From Malonomonas rubra DSM 5091 (GTDB taxonomy: Bacteria; Desulfobacterota; Desulfuromonadia; Desulfuromonadales; Geopsychrobacteraceae): a stretch of 64,000 nucleotides of DNA. The notes beneath the pieces were generated by a model, which was not told the origin of the DNA, searched no databases, and was given only the letters and a program-made list of their open reading frames with translations. The stretch spans positions 1 through 64,000 of the forward strand of contig NZ_FQZT01000011.1 in NCBI RefSeq assembly GCF_900142125.1. The letters run 5' to 3'. The translations under genes were made by a program, and so were the position numbers. How positions within the stretch are numbered: the first letter of the stretch is position 1; every line of letters begins with the position of its first letter. Below, piece after piece: positions 9,437 to 17,341 of this stretch.

Positions 9437-9486
9437 TCAAGACCCTTCATCATCGATCGTGATTCGTATAAGACTTGGAGACCTTG

Positions 9487-11328
9487 ATGATTAACTTCCC
9501 TCCCCCTCCGAATCTTCACGCAATAGCAGTGCTTATCCTTGCTTTTTTCGCGCTGATTCTATTTACCCGAAAAAATCTACCTCTTGAAACCTCAAGCTTT
9601 GCCATCTTGATTTTGCTGACGATTGGATTCGAGATATATCCTTTTCATTCAGGCAATACGGTTTTGCACGCTGTGGATTTTTTTCATGGGTTCGGTCACG
9701 AGGCACTGGTAGCGGTTTGTGCACTGATGATTGCAGGTCAGGGTATCGTTCGCACGGGAGGCCTTGAACCAGTCGGCAGGGGGCTTGCCCGTTTATGGAA
9801 AATCAGCCCGAGCGTTTCCCTGTTACTCACACTACTGGTTGCCGCTTTCATAAGCGCCTTCGTAAACAATGTTCCTATAGTCGTGTTGCTTCTTCCAATT
9901 TTGATCAGCGTCTCCATTCGAACAAATGTCAAAGCATCCTCCGTCCTTATGCCGATGGGATTTGCGACCTTACTGGGTGGGACTTGTACCGCCATAGGAA
10001 CCTCAACAAACCTTTTAGTTGTCTCGGTTGCAGCAGATATGGGAGTCAGGCGTCTGGAAATGTTCGACTTCCTTGTTCCTGGGGCAATTGCTGCAGGAAT
10101 AGGAATTGGCTACCTTTGGCTAATTGTTCCGCGGATCATGCCGGAACGGAAACTTGCCCTGGCAGACACATCTCCGAGGATCTTCACTGCGCACCTTGCA
10201 ATTCTGGAAAAGAGTTCCAGCATTGGAAAAACCCTTGCAGAGGCAATAAAAACTGTGGATGGAGGGATAAAGATTAAAGGCATTAGGCGCGGGACTGACA
10301 GTTTCACGATGCCTCTTCCCAGCGTGGTTCTGAAAAGTGGCGACCAACTGATCATTCATGACACGCCGGAGCGCCTCAAAGAAATCGAACAGTTATTGAA
10401 CGGAACACTTTACCAGGACGAGACCCTGGGCAGCCCGATCGATGATGACCACCCGCTAAAGGCAGAAGACCAGCAGGTCGCTGAAATAGCGGTTGTTCAA
10501 GGCTCACACCTACAAGGGAGGACTTTAGATGGAATCCACTTTGCCGATCGTTATGGGGTTATCGTCCTGGCCATCCACAGAGCAGGAAAACATCTAAAGA
10601 AGGGATTCGACACGATAAGTGAAACCCGCCTTCAAGTCGGGGACATTCTCTTGGTTCAAGGGCCACGCGAACAAATTACCAGCCTGAAAAAAGAGAAAGA
10701 AATCCTCGTGCTCGACGCCACTGTAGACTTGCCTTTCACGAAAAAAGCTCCCTTGGCCCTTGGCATTATGCTGGCTATTATTGTAACAACAGCATTCGGC
10801 TTCTTACCGATAGCTATCAGCGCATCATGTGGCGCCCTGATTATGATAATATTTGGCTGTTTGGGATGGCGAGACGCCACCAAGGCATTAAGTACTCAGG
10901 TTGTTATGATTGTTGTCTCCAGTTTGGCTCTTGGGTCTGCGTTGCTGCAAACAGGAGGAGCTGAATATTTAGCGCAATTGTTTTTGGCCATTGGTGGGAA
11001 CGCGTCACCATCTTTTATGCTCAGTGGGCTTATGCTTTTGATGGCAATTCTAACCAACGTTGTCTCTAACAATGCCACTGCTGTCATGGGTACTCCTATC
11101 GCAATTTCCATTGCAGCCCAGATGGATCTGCCTGCCGAGCCGTTTGTCCTGGCGGTCTTGTTCGGGGCAAATATGAGTTTTGCCACGCCAATGGCCTATA
11201 AAACGAACCTCTTGGTTATGAATGCCGGGGAATATACCTTTAACGATTTTCTTCGCATTGGGATACCGTTGGTTCTGATTCTATGGGCAACACTTTCCTG
11301 GGTTCTTCCAAACCTCTATGGCATTTGA
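9487..11328 (+). CDS. SLC13/DASS-family permease with two RCK_C domains
   Basis: Polytopic inner-membrane transporter of the divalent-anion/Na+ symporter superfamily, 613 residues. ATG at 9487 is preferred over an upstream TTG because GGAG sits 6 nt before it. N-terminal helices include the hairpin FVNNVPIVVLLLPI and the conserved GTSTNLLV motif; the second half has TNVVSNNATAVMG and GANMSFATP. Between the halves lie two RCK_C (TrkA-C) domains, about residues 215-305 (IGKTLAEAI ... LKSGDQLIIHD) and 325-410 (LQGRTLDGIHF ... VGDILLVQG). RCK_C domains bind nucleotides such as c-di-AMP in several transporters. The substrate (sulfate, dicarboxylate or other) cannot be read from sequence. Confidence 0.9.
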   Translation: MINFPPPPNLHAIAVLILAFFALILFTRKNLPLETSSFAILILLTIGFEIYPFHSGNTVLHAVDFFHGFGHEALVAVCALMIAGQGIVRTGGLEPVGRGLARLWKISPSVSLLLTLLVAAFISAFVNNVPIVVLLLPILISVSIRTNVKASSVLMPMGFATLLGGTCTAIGTSTNLLVVSVAADMGVRRLEMFDFLVPGAIAAGIGIGYLWLIVPRIMPERKLALADTSPRIFTAHLAILEKSSSIGKTLAEAIKTVDGGIKIKGIRRGTDSFTMPLPSVVLKSGDQLIIHDTPERLKEIEQLLNGTLYQDETLGSPIDDDHPLKAEDQQVAEIAVVQGSHLQGRTLDGIHFADRYGVIVLAIHRAGKHLKKGFDTISETRLQVGDILLVQGPREQITSLKKEKEILVLDATVDLPFTKKAPLALGIMLAIIVTTAFGFLPIAISASCGALIMIIFGCLGWRDATKALSTQVVMIVVSSLALGSALLQTGGAEYLAQLFLAIGGNASPSFMLSGLMLLMAILTNVVSNNATAVMGTPIAISIAAQMDLPAEPFVLAVLFGANMSFATPMAYKTNLLVMNAGEYTFNDFLRIGIPLVLILWATLSWVLPNLYGI

Positions 11329-11552
11329 CAAAAAGCTCTTCGTTTTCAACAACGTCTACCCCACAGATGGGCTGTTTCTATAGATAATTTCCCAGCATGT
11401 AATGGAGTTCCCATTATCAAGACAAAGGCCTCCTAGAAATCTATTTAGCAACTTCTCTTGCGGGGCACATTGATTCTTTCGTAGCTTGTCGTACAATAAA
11501 GTCTGAAAAGATATTTTTCCAAATAAACAGCGGTCTCTAGGGAGGTAGTTCA

Positions 11553-12083
11553 ATGTCAAAACAACTGCTCGAAGACAAAGGGTGGAATCCCTATTTAGCG
11601 GGTTCTCTTTCAGGAATTGTATCGGTCTTGTCCGTTTGGATAGCTGGGCAGTTTTTGGGAGCCTCAACGACATTTGTTCGCTCAGTCGGCTTGTTGGAGC
11701 AACTCTTTTCTTCCGAGCGAGTTGGACAAATGGAGTATTTCATCAAAACCACCCCAAAGATTGATTGGCAGTGGATGTTCGTTGTTGGCATTTTTATTGG
11801 TGCACTAATCGCCGCAAAAACTTCAAACTCTTTTCGATGGGAAGGTTTGCCAGATTTATGGCAGCAACGCTTCGGCCCAAAGAGCAAAGCCAAACGAGCG
11901 ATTTTTGCTTTTTCGGGTGGTGCCATTGCGATGTACGGAGCACGCCTGGCTGACGGCTGACCGAGCGGTCACGGGCTGAGCGGTTCGCTCCAGCTAGCTA
12001 TCAGCGGTTTTATTTCTCTGGCCTGTTTCTTCATCGGTGGGATGCTTATCGCACATATCATCTATGGGAGGAGGCCATTATGA
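11553..12083 (+). CDS. YeeE/YedE-family transporter subunit, probable selenoprotein (TGA = Sec136)
   Basis: GGGAGG precedes the ATG. Conventional reading stops at TGA 11958-11960 after 135 residues, at YGARLADG. The same frame continues without another stop for 40 residues (PSGHGLSGSLQLAISG, then a membrane helix and IIYGRRPL) and ends at TGA 12081-12083, overlapping the next start by ATGA. In this family the motif is GGC(T)SGHGLSG, so the internal TGA replaces the conserved cysteine. A SECIS-like hairpin follows at 11975-11994. Full product 176 residues: N-terminal half of a two-gene sulfur/thiosulfate-type transporter completed by the gene at 12080. Seen: continuous frame, position, hairpin. 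Inferred: selenocysteine insertion. The alternative is a nonsense mutation. Confidence 0.75.
11975..11994 (+). promoter_or_regulatory. Candidate bacterial SECIS hairpin
   Basis: GCTG (11975-11978) pairs with CAGC (11991-11994) and AGCG (11979-11982) with CGCT (11986-11989), with one bulged C and an apical loop GTT. The loop begins 22 nt after the TGA and starts with G. That fits the general bacterial pattern of a short stem with a G in the first loop positions 16-37 nt downstream of the UGA. The hairpin lies inside the continued reading frame. Confidence 0.6.
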
Positions 12084-12607
12084 AAATGCTGGCATATGGA
12101 ATGATTACAGGTATAGCATTCGGTTTTCTTCTTCAAAAAGGCCGCGTGCTGCGTTACGACAAACAACTTGGCGCACTCCTTTTAAAGGATATGACAATCA
12201 TCAAATTTATGCTTTCTAGCGTCTTGGTTGGGATGGTTGGAGTGTATTTGTTGGTTGATTTTGAACTTGCGAAACTGAGTATCAAAGCAACGGTACTGGG
12301 CGGAAACATTGTCGGTGGATTGATATTTGGTATTGGCTGGGGGCTGCTGGGCTATTGTCCTGGCACATCAGCCGGCGCGTTGGCAGAGGGCCGATGGGAT
12401 GCTCTTTGGGGTATTCTGGGAATGTTGGCAGGAGCAGCGGTTTTTGCTGAAACATTTTCGTTTATGAAGAAAACTGTCCTGACTTGGGGGGACTTTGGAA
12501 AAATTACACTCCCAGCAATTTTGGGCATAAATCATTGGATAATTATCGTACTCGCAATTATCGGTGGCCTCGCCCTTCTAAGGTTCTTCGAACGTAAGGG
12601 ATTATAA
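12080..12607 (+). CDS. YeeE/YedE-family (DUF6691-like) transporter subunit
   Basis: Second half of the split YeeE/YedE transporter, 175 residues with about five membrane helices. The conserved cysteine is present in GWGLLGYCPGTSAGALAEG (about residue 95). The ATG overlaps the TGA of the upstream gene, and GGGAGGAGG inside that gene's end serves as ribosome site, indicating translational coupling. Members transport thiosulfate or related sulfur compounds through a cysteine relay in the membrane; here one of the relay residues may be selenocysteine, in the partner. Confidence 0.85.
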   Translation: MKMLAYGMITGIAFGFLLQKGRVLRYDKQLGALLLKDMTIIKFMLSSVLVGMVGVYLLVDFELAKLSIKATVLGGNIVGGLIFGIGWGLLGYCPGTSAGALAEGRWDALWGILGMLAGAAVFAETFSFMKKTVLTWGDFGKITLPAILGINHWIIIVLAIIGGLALLRFFERKGL

Positions 12608-12609
12608 CT

Positions 12610-12644
12610 TATTGTGCCATCCGGAAAATCCGGATGGCACAATA
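12610..12644. terminator. Perfect 15-bp hairpin between convergent genes
   Basis: TATTGTGCCATCCGG (12610-12624), loop AAAAT, and its exact complement (12630-12644). It lies just after the second YeeE gene and before the convergent UPF0316 gene, so it could stop transcription from both sides, although T-tracts are weak. Confidence 0.6.
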
Positions 12645-12673
12645 ACCCAACTGGGCTCGAACTCAGAACCCTT
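12644..12673 (-). other. tRNA 3'-end-like (T-arm) fragment
   Basis: On the minus strand this reads GGGTTCTGAGTTCGAGCCCAG followed by TTGGGTT. CTGAG-TTCGAGC-CCCAG-like geometry resembles a T-stem and loop with one mismatch. No other tRNA arms are adjacent. tRNA 3' ends are common attachment cores of integrative elements, so this may be a leftover att site; chance is possible. Confidence 0.3.
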
Positions 12674-12747
12674 TGTTTTTATTTGATTTAGAAGAAATCA
12701 TTTGGCGATAAATAATTATTCTAGAAAATGAAATTTTCGCCTTAAAA

Positions 12748-13338
12748 CTACTTCCTCTGCTGCGTCCCGATTACGGGACTTTTCTGCGACGGGATCGGGG
12801 GATAGAAAACTGAGCCACTGGCAAAGCGGACATCCTCGATGGAATAGAAGGCATTCGGGCATTGCTCCTTGATAACAGCTATGACTTTAGCGAGCTTCTT
12901 CCGCTTTACCAGAGTAAAAACAACTTTGACATTACCAATGTCGCCCTGCCCTTGAACACTGGTGACCCCATAGCCAGCGGTGCGTAAACTGCTGACCAAC
13001 TTCGGTGCTTCAGCCCTGGTGATGACACGGATAAGCAAACTGCCGAGAGCAATCCGCTCCTCAAGAGCAATACCGACAAAATTTCCGACGGCGAACCCCA
13101 AGGCAAAAGCAACATAGGTCTGCCAATCCCCGAGGTTCTGCATCACTTTACTGATCGCCAGTATCCAGATCAGCGATTCAGCGAAACCGAGGATTGCAGA
13201 CCAGTATTTCAGACCCTTGGATACAAAAATGATCCGCAAAGTGCCGACACTGACATCCAGTATTCGGGCAAAGAAAATCAAAAACAGCAATATCAATTGA
13301 TCAATGCCTGAAGAAACAGGAACGGCAACCTCAAGCAT
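12748..13338 (-). CDS. UPF0316 membrane protein (DUF5698/DUF2179)
   Basis: Conserved membrane protein of 196 residues and unknown function. Three N-terminal helices (DUF5698-like: LILLFLIFFARILDVSVGTLRIIFVSKG) are followed by a soluble DUF2179 domain at about 110-175, which in other proteins is a small alpha/beta ligand-binding module. AAGAGG precedes the ATG at some distance. It has its own promoter and a leader of about 230 nt, unlike the tightly packed genes upstream of it. Confidence 0.85.
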   Translation of the reverse strand: MLEVAVPVSSGIDQLILLFLIFFARILDVSVGTLRIIFVSKGLKYWSAILGFAESLIWILAISKVMQNLGDWQTYVAFALGFAVGNFVGIALEERIALGSLLIRVITRAEAPKLVSSLRTAGYGVTSVQGQGDIGNVKVVFTLVKRKKLAKVIAVIKEQCPNAFYSIEDVRFASGSVFYPPIPSQKSPVIGTQQRK

Positions 13339-13601
13339 TGTCAGCCTCTTTCAGGCGTGAAGAGGTATGACAGAAACAGGATTCCGCAGAAAAGTCTTCT
13401 GATGAGACGACGAGAGCAGGCATAAGCATAACCCTTTATTGGTCGGATGAATAATCTACAAACGAGATCGTTTAGTGTTACCGGGTGCCTGGGGCTATGG
13501 CGATAAAAAGCGACCGCTTTCTATGCTTCGTCTTGCGCGTTCCCGAGAGTGAGCAGGGCTCTGTGGATGCGGGTTTTACTCCTGTTTTTACAGGCTGTCA
13601 A
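13339..13601 (-). promoter_or_regulatory. Promoter and long leader of the UPF0316 gene
   Basis: On the minus strand TTGACA (13596-13601) and TAAAAC (13573-13578) are separated by exactly 17 nt, giving a start near 13566. The transcript would carry about 228 nt before the ATG, with several possible stems (for example AAAGCG-GT-CGCTTT followed by T residues). No known riboswitch class was recognised. It may also hold a small RNA or attenuator. Confidence 0.5.
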
Positions 13602-13672
13602 CAGCGAAATCGCATCCTGTATTTTTATCCGGTTCGCCACGGATTTAGTTGCATTCGCCAGCGGACAATTGA

Positions 13673-15034
13673 CTAGAGCTTATCCAGAACCAACGCTGCA
13701 AAACTGAGGACGAAAAAGAACCCGCACATATCGGTGACCGTGGTTAGCAGTGGACTGGAAACCAGTGCAGGATCGAGTTTTGCCCGCTTCAGCAGCAGCG
13801 GAATTGCGCCACCGAGGGAAACGGCCACAATGGTGTTGACCGCCAGGGCGCCACCGACAACGAGGCCGAGAAACGGACTCCCTTTCCAGAGATAAGCGAC
13901 AGCGCCAAGCAGGACCCCAAGTGCCAGCCCGTTGATGACACCGACGCTGGCCTCCTTGCCCAGTACCCGCAGTAGTTCTGTTGGGCGCACCAGCCCGAGG
14001 GAAAGCTCGCGCATACTGACCGCGACCGCCTGGTTGCCGGAACAGCCGCTCATGTCGCTGACCATCGGCAGAAAAACCGCCAGAGCAATTGCCGCAGACA
14101 GGGTGTCCTGGTACAGGGCGATCACGCTGGCAGCGATGATATTCAGAACAATGTTCAGAGACAGCCAGGACAACCGCCGCCCCGAGCGAGCCAAAAGAGG
14201 CATGGAGCGGAACTCTTCGCCGCCGATAATACCCGACAGGCCGAGAAATTGCTGGGTGCTCTGTTTCTGGTTCGCCTCTTCAACCGCTTCAGGCAGAACG
14301 ATGCCAAGCAATTTCTCATCGTCATTGACCACCGGGACGCCAAACAGGGCGTGTTCTTCAAAAAAGTTGCGCAAATCTTCCAACGATGCATCAACGCTGA
14401 CTTTGTGCGGGCTGCTGATCATCAGGTTACTGAGTTTTTCGGTCCGTTTCGGGAACAGCAGATCGCGCATTCGCAGCACCCCACGCAGACGATTTTCATC
14501 ATCGGTCACGTACAGGTACTGAACGTCATAGTAAGCGTAGTCTTCACGATTTTCCTGCAGGTCATCGAGAACATCCTGAACTCTCTGGTCGCCACGAAAG
14601 TCGAGATATTCCGACAGCATCAATCCACCGGCAGTATCGGCGGCGTAGGTTAAAAACTGTCGCGCTTCCTCCGCCTCCTCCGGGTCCATCTGCTCGATAA
14701 TCGCATTGGCATCGTCCTGGTCCAGTTCACCAAGCAGGTCGGCGATGTGGTCGCTGTCGAGTTCCTCCAGAATGGCTGCCGCCTGCTCCGGAGGCAGCTC
14801 CTCTATGAGATCGGCGGCCTGGGTATCGGAGATGTCTTCGATCACTTCGGCAGCTTCTTCGGGGCGGAGCAACGTCAGCAAGCGACTTTGTTCTGCAGAA
14901 TTAAGACGCGAGACAGCCAGTGCGGTATCCGCCGGGTTGATGCTGTTCAAAAAGGCATTGATCTGCTCCGGTTCATCGGCATTGATCAATTCCGACAACT
15001 GTTCCCAGAGCTTTTTACTTTCAATGGGGTGCAT
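13673..15034 (-). CDS. mgtE: Magnesium transporter MgtE
   Basis: Mg2+-gated Mg2+ channel of the inner membrane, 453 residues, full length. The N domain (1-130) holds the repeated acidic helices typical of MgtE (LLRPEEAAEVIEDI, ELPPEQAAAILEEL, LGELDQDDANAIIEQM). Two CBS domains follow (about 135-255, VSVDASLEDLRNFF). Five membrane helices complete it, with the signature MVSDMSGCSGNQAVAVSMR near residue 335. It is the last gene of the long minus-strand run, 80 bp after the M20 peptidase. No M-box-like leader fits in that gap. Confidence 0.96.
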   Translation of the reverse strand: MHPIESKKLWEQLSELINADEPEQINAFLNSINPADTALAVSRLNSAEQSRLLTLLRPEEAAEVIEDISDTQAADLIEELPPEQAAAILEELDSDHIADLLGELDQDDANAIIEQMDPEEAEEARQFLTYAADTAGGLMLSEYLDFRGDQRVQDVLDDLQENREDYAYYDVQYLYVTDDENRLRGVLRMRDLLFPKRTEKLSNLMISSPHKVSVDASLEDLRNFFEEHALFGVPVVNDDEKLLGIVLPEAVEEANQKQSTQQFLGLSGIIGGEEFRSMPLLARSGRRLSWLSLNIVLNIIAASVIALYQDTLSAAIALAVFLPMVSDMSGCSGNQAVAVSMRELSLGLVRPTELLRVLGKEASVGVINGLALGVLLGAVAYLWKGSPFLGLVVGGALAVNTIVAVSLGGAIPLLLKRAKLDPALVSSPLLTTVTDMCGFFFVLSFAALVLDKL

Positions 15035-15114
15035 AACACGGTCCTGTTCTTCTGTTTACGACAAGCATTGTGGCGGACTCTGCCGCTTCGTTGCAGGATC
15101 GATTGAATTGGCCG

Positions 15115-16236
15115 CTAGCCGAGGGCCAGTGCAGAGTAAACCCTTGCCGCAGCTTTAACTTCTGCAAGGCTGGTTTGTTCATCAGCGGTGTGTGCCGTTT
15201 CCAGCGAGCCTGGCCCGAGGATGACCGGTTTGCAGCCCGCCTGGAAGAACAGGTTACCATCGGAATGGGAGCGGAAGGGAACGAATTCCAGCGGCAGGTT
15301 GAGACGCGGATAGACATCATCAAGAACTTTGTTCAGGAGGTCATCCGGCTCAAGCTGGTAGCCGGCCGCTTCAAAAGCGAAAGCGAATTCCAGGTCAAGA
15401 TCTTTGATTGCCCGCCGGGCCTTGACCAGCACTGTCTCCAGCTTGCGCCGCACCACCGCAGGGTCAAGGTCGGGCGAAAGGTGCAAATCGATCATTGCCT
15501 CGCAACGATCCGGGACAACAAATCCAGCCCGCGAGGAGCTCATCTCACGGATGGAATAAACCAGTTTCGAGGATGTCGGATCGAGCAATGCAGACTGCTC
15601 GATCTGCAGCAGAACCCGCAACATCGATTCGATGGCGTTGTGTCCCAGTTCCGGTAACGATGAGTGAATACGCCGGCCCTGGGTGATCAGCGACACCTCC
15701 ATGTAGCCGAAATGGTTTATGGCTGGCAACATTGAAGTCGGTTCACCGATGATAACCCGTTCGGGGCAGATCTCCTGCAAAAAACGCGCACTGCCATCGC
15801 CATTCTCCTCTTCTCCAACCACCAGTAGCAGACCGAGTGAGGGGCGTTGTTTCTCAGGCAGGGTTGCCAGTGCCAGCCAGGCTTCGACCATCGCCGCGCA
15901 ACCGCCTTTCATATCGGCGCTGCCGAGTCCCCGGACAATCCCCCATTCTTCGACCGCGGCGTACTCTTCAATATCCCATGCAGCAACCGTATCAACATGC
16001 CCGACCAGATACAGCGACGGATCTGCCTGTCCCATAGTGGCAACCAGGTTGTAGCGTTCACCTTCGACCACCTGCCGTTGCACTGGGATCCCGGTACTGG
16101 TAAGCCGTTCTTCGAGGTAGAGCTGGATATCTTCCTCTTTTCCAGAGGGGGAGTAGATGTCGATCATCTCCATCAACGTATGACGCAGTCGATCTGGATT
16201 GATAGCATGCCAGACAAGTTCAAGTTGCTTGCTCAT
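15115..16236 (-). CDS. M20 family metallopeptidase (ArgE/DapE/LysK-like)
   Basis: Zinc-dependent amidohydrolase, 373 residues. Metal and catalytic residues are visible in LVGHVDTVAAW (about residue 80), RGLGSADMKGG (about 110), VVGEEENGDGSA (about 140) and the late ligand in ETAHTADEQ (about 350). The family removes acyl groups from amino acids or cleaves dipeptides. It directly follows an acetyltransferase gene (2-nt gap), so one may make and the other hydrolyse an N-acyl amino acid. The substrate is unknown, and it does not sit in an arginine or lysine operon. Confidence 0.85.
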   Translation of the reverse strand: MSKQLELVWHAINPDRLRHTLMEMIDIYSPSGKEEDIQLYLEERLTSTGIPVQRQVVEGERYNLVATMGQADPSLYLVGHVDTVAAWDIEEYAAVEEWGIVRGLGSADMKGGCAAMVEAWLALATLPEKQRPSLGLLLVVGEEENGDGSARFLQEICPERVIIGEPTSMLPAINHFGYMEVSLITQGRRIHSSLPELGHNAIESMLRVLLQIEQSALLDPTSSKLVYSIREMSSSRAGFVVPDRCEAMIDLHLSPDLDPAVVRRKLETVLVKARRAIKDLDLEFAFAFEAAGYQLEPDDLLNKVLDDVYPRLNLPLEFVPFRSHSDGNLFFQAGCKPVILGPGSLETAHTADEQTSLAEVKAAARVYSALALG

Positions 16237-16238
16237 GC

Positions 16239-16739
16239 TCAGGCCTTTTGGCGTTTTTTACGCGACTTGGAAAGGTTGAGAGTCATGTAGACGTGCTGCT
16301 GAATGTTGTCAAACCCCTGCTTTTTAAAGAAATTGATGCCGGCCTCGTTGTCGGCGTCGGTGTCGATGATGATCATTCGCACCCCCTGCTCGACCATCCG
16401 GGCCTTGATTTCAGCAAACAGTTCCTTTCCAGCGCCACATTTCTGCAGGCCAGGCCGGGTTCCGATCCAGACCAGGTAGCCGTATTTCCAAGCTGAGTGC
16501 TGTTTTTCCACCGTCGTGCCCAGGGCGAAACCGACGACCTCGCCATTCAGTTCTGCGACGATGCAGAGCTCACTATCAGAATTAAACAGAGTGGTGATTT
16601 CATATTCATCCCAGGTCCGGTACATACTTGACGAATATTCAGAGGTAAAAAGTCGTTCGCCGAGATGAAATACTGCGGCGAGGTCATCTATGGTCATCAC
16701 GCGGATGACAATCTCTTCAGAGACGAGTCTTTTAGCCAT
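16239..16739 (-). CDS. GNAT family N-acetyltransferase
   Basis: Acetyl-CoA-dependent N-acetyltransferase of about 166 residues (start MAKRLVSEE; a longer form of 191 residues overlapping psiE is possible). The GNAT fold shows motif A, WIGTRPGLQKCGAGKELFAEIK, a variant of the acetyl-CoA P-loop Q/RxxGxG/A, then DTDADNEAGINFFKKQGF, the usual motif B. The substrate is unknown. It is coupled to the M20 peptidase by a 2-nt gap. Confidence 0.85.
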   Translation of the reverse strand: MAKRLVSEEIVIRVMTIDDLAAVFHLGERLFTSEYSSSMYRTWDEYEITTLFNSDSELCIVAELNGEVVGFALGTTVEKQHSAWKYGYLVWIGTRPGLQKCGAGKELFAEIKARMVEQGVRMIIIDTDADNEAGINFFKKQGFDNIQQHVYMTLNLSKSRKKRQKA

Positions 16740-16779
16740 ATAACACCATCGCTGTTTACCCTTAAGGAGTGAGTTGGCT

Positions 16780-17232
16780 TTAGTCAGCGTGAATCTTCTC
16801 ATCGGTAGCGGCAATGATCTGCAATTCTCTCTGGAACATAAAAATAGAACCTATCCTTAGAATTGTAAGAACCAGCAACAACGCACTGAAAGCATATAGC
16901 TCAGCGGGGGAAGTTTTATGCTGAAAAGCCATTATCATTATTTCGCGAATGAAAAAAACAATTGCCGCATCGACGATGAACGTCATCCTTAAGCGATGGG
17001 TATGGAAATAATCCACAAGTGATTTTGACATTTCTACCAGCACAAAAAGCGTCAAAACGTCAGTGATTAAGTCCAGATACTTTCCGGTAACCCCCGGAAC
17101 AAGAAAAGTGTTCCAAACATTCAGAAACATTTTGACGACACCAATCGACATGGCAAGGATAAGCACTAGTAAAATTGCCCCAAAGACAACATTACTGACT
17201 CTGCTGAAAATATGATTAATATCAAACTTCAT
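16780..17232 (-). CDS. psiE: PsiE-family membrane protein
   Basis: Small inner-membrane protein of 150 residues with four hydrophobic helices, matching the phosphate-starvation-inducible PsiE family (FLNVWNTFL, the charged loop LVDYFHTHRLRMTFIVDAAIVFFIREIMI). The function of PsiE is not established. In many deltaproteobacteria it lies among stress or transport genes, as here between a DUF21 protein and an acetyltransferase. Confidence 0.8.
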   Translation of the reverse strand: MKFDINHIFSRVSNVVFGAILLVLILAMSIGVVKMFLNVWNTFLVPGVTGKYLDLITDVLTLFVLVEMSKSLVDYFHTHRLRMTFIVDAAIVFFIREIMIMAFQHKTSPAELYAFSALLLVLTILRIGSIFMFQRELQIIAATDEKIHAD

Positions 17233-17341
17233 AAATTTCTATCTTCCCATTTGAAAGGGTTCATATTTAACTATCCCCAAAATTCTATAGTCTAGTGAAT
17301 AATTTAGCATGGGATATCGACTTTAGAACATTTGTTGTGAT

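Noticed and set aside
13339-13566. Known riboswitch (c-di-GMP, c-di-AMP ydaO, fluoride, guanidine) in the UPF0316 leader
   Set aside because: Conserved cores of these classes could not be matched by eye, so only an unassigned leader is reported.
15035-15114. M-box type Mg2+ riboswitch before mgtE
   Set aside because: The 80-bp gap is too short for the M-box leader and has no recognisable elements.
16740-16814. Longer N-terminus for the acetyltransferase
   Set aside because: The extra 25 codons overlap psiE and do not look like GNAT sequence; the internal start is preferred, though its ribosome site is weak.
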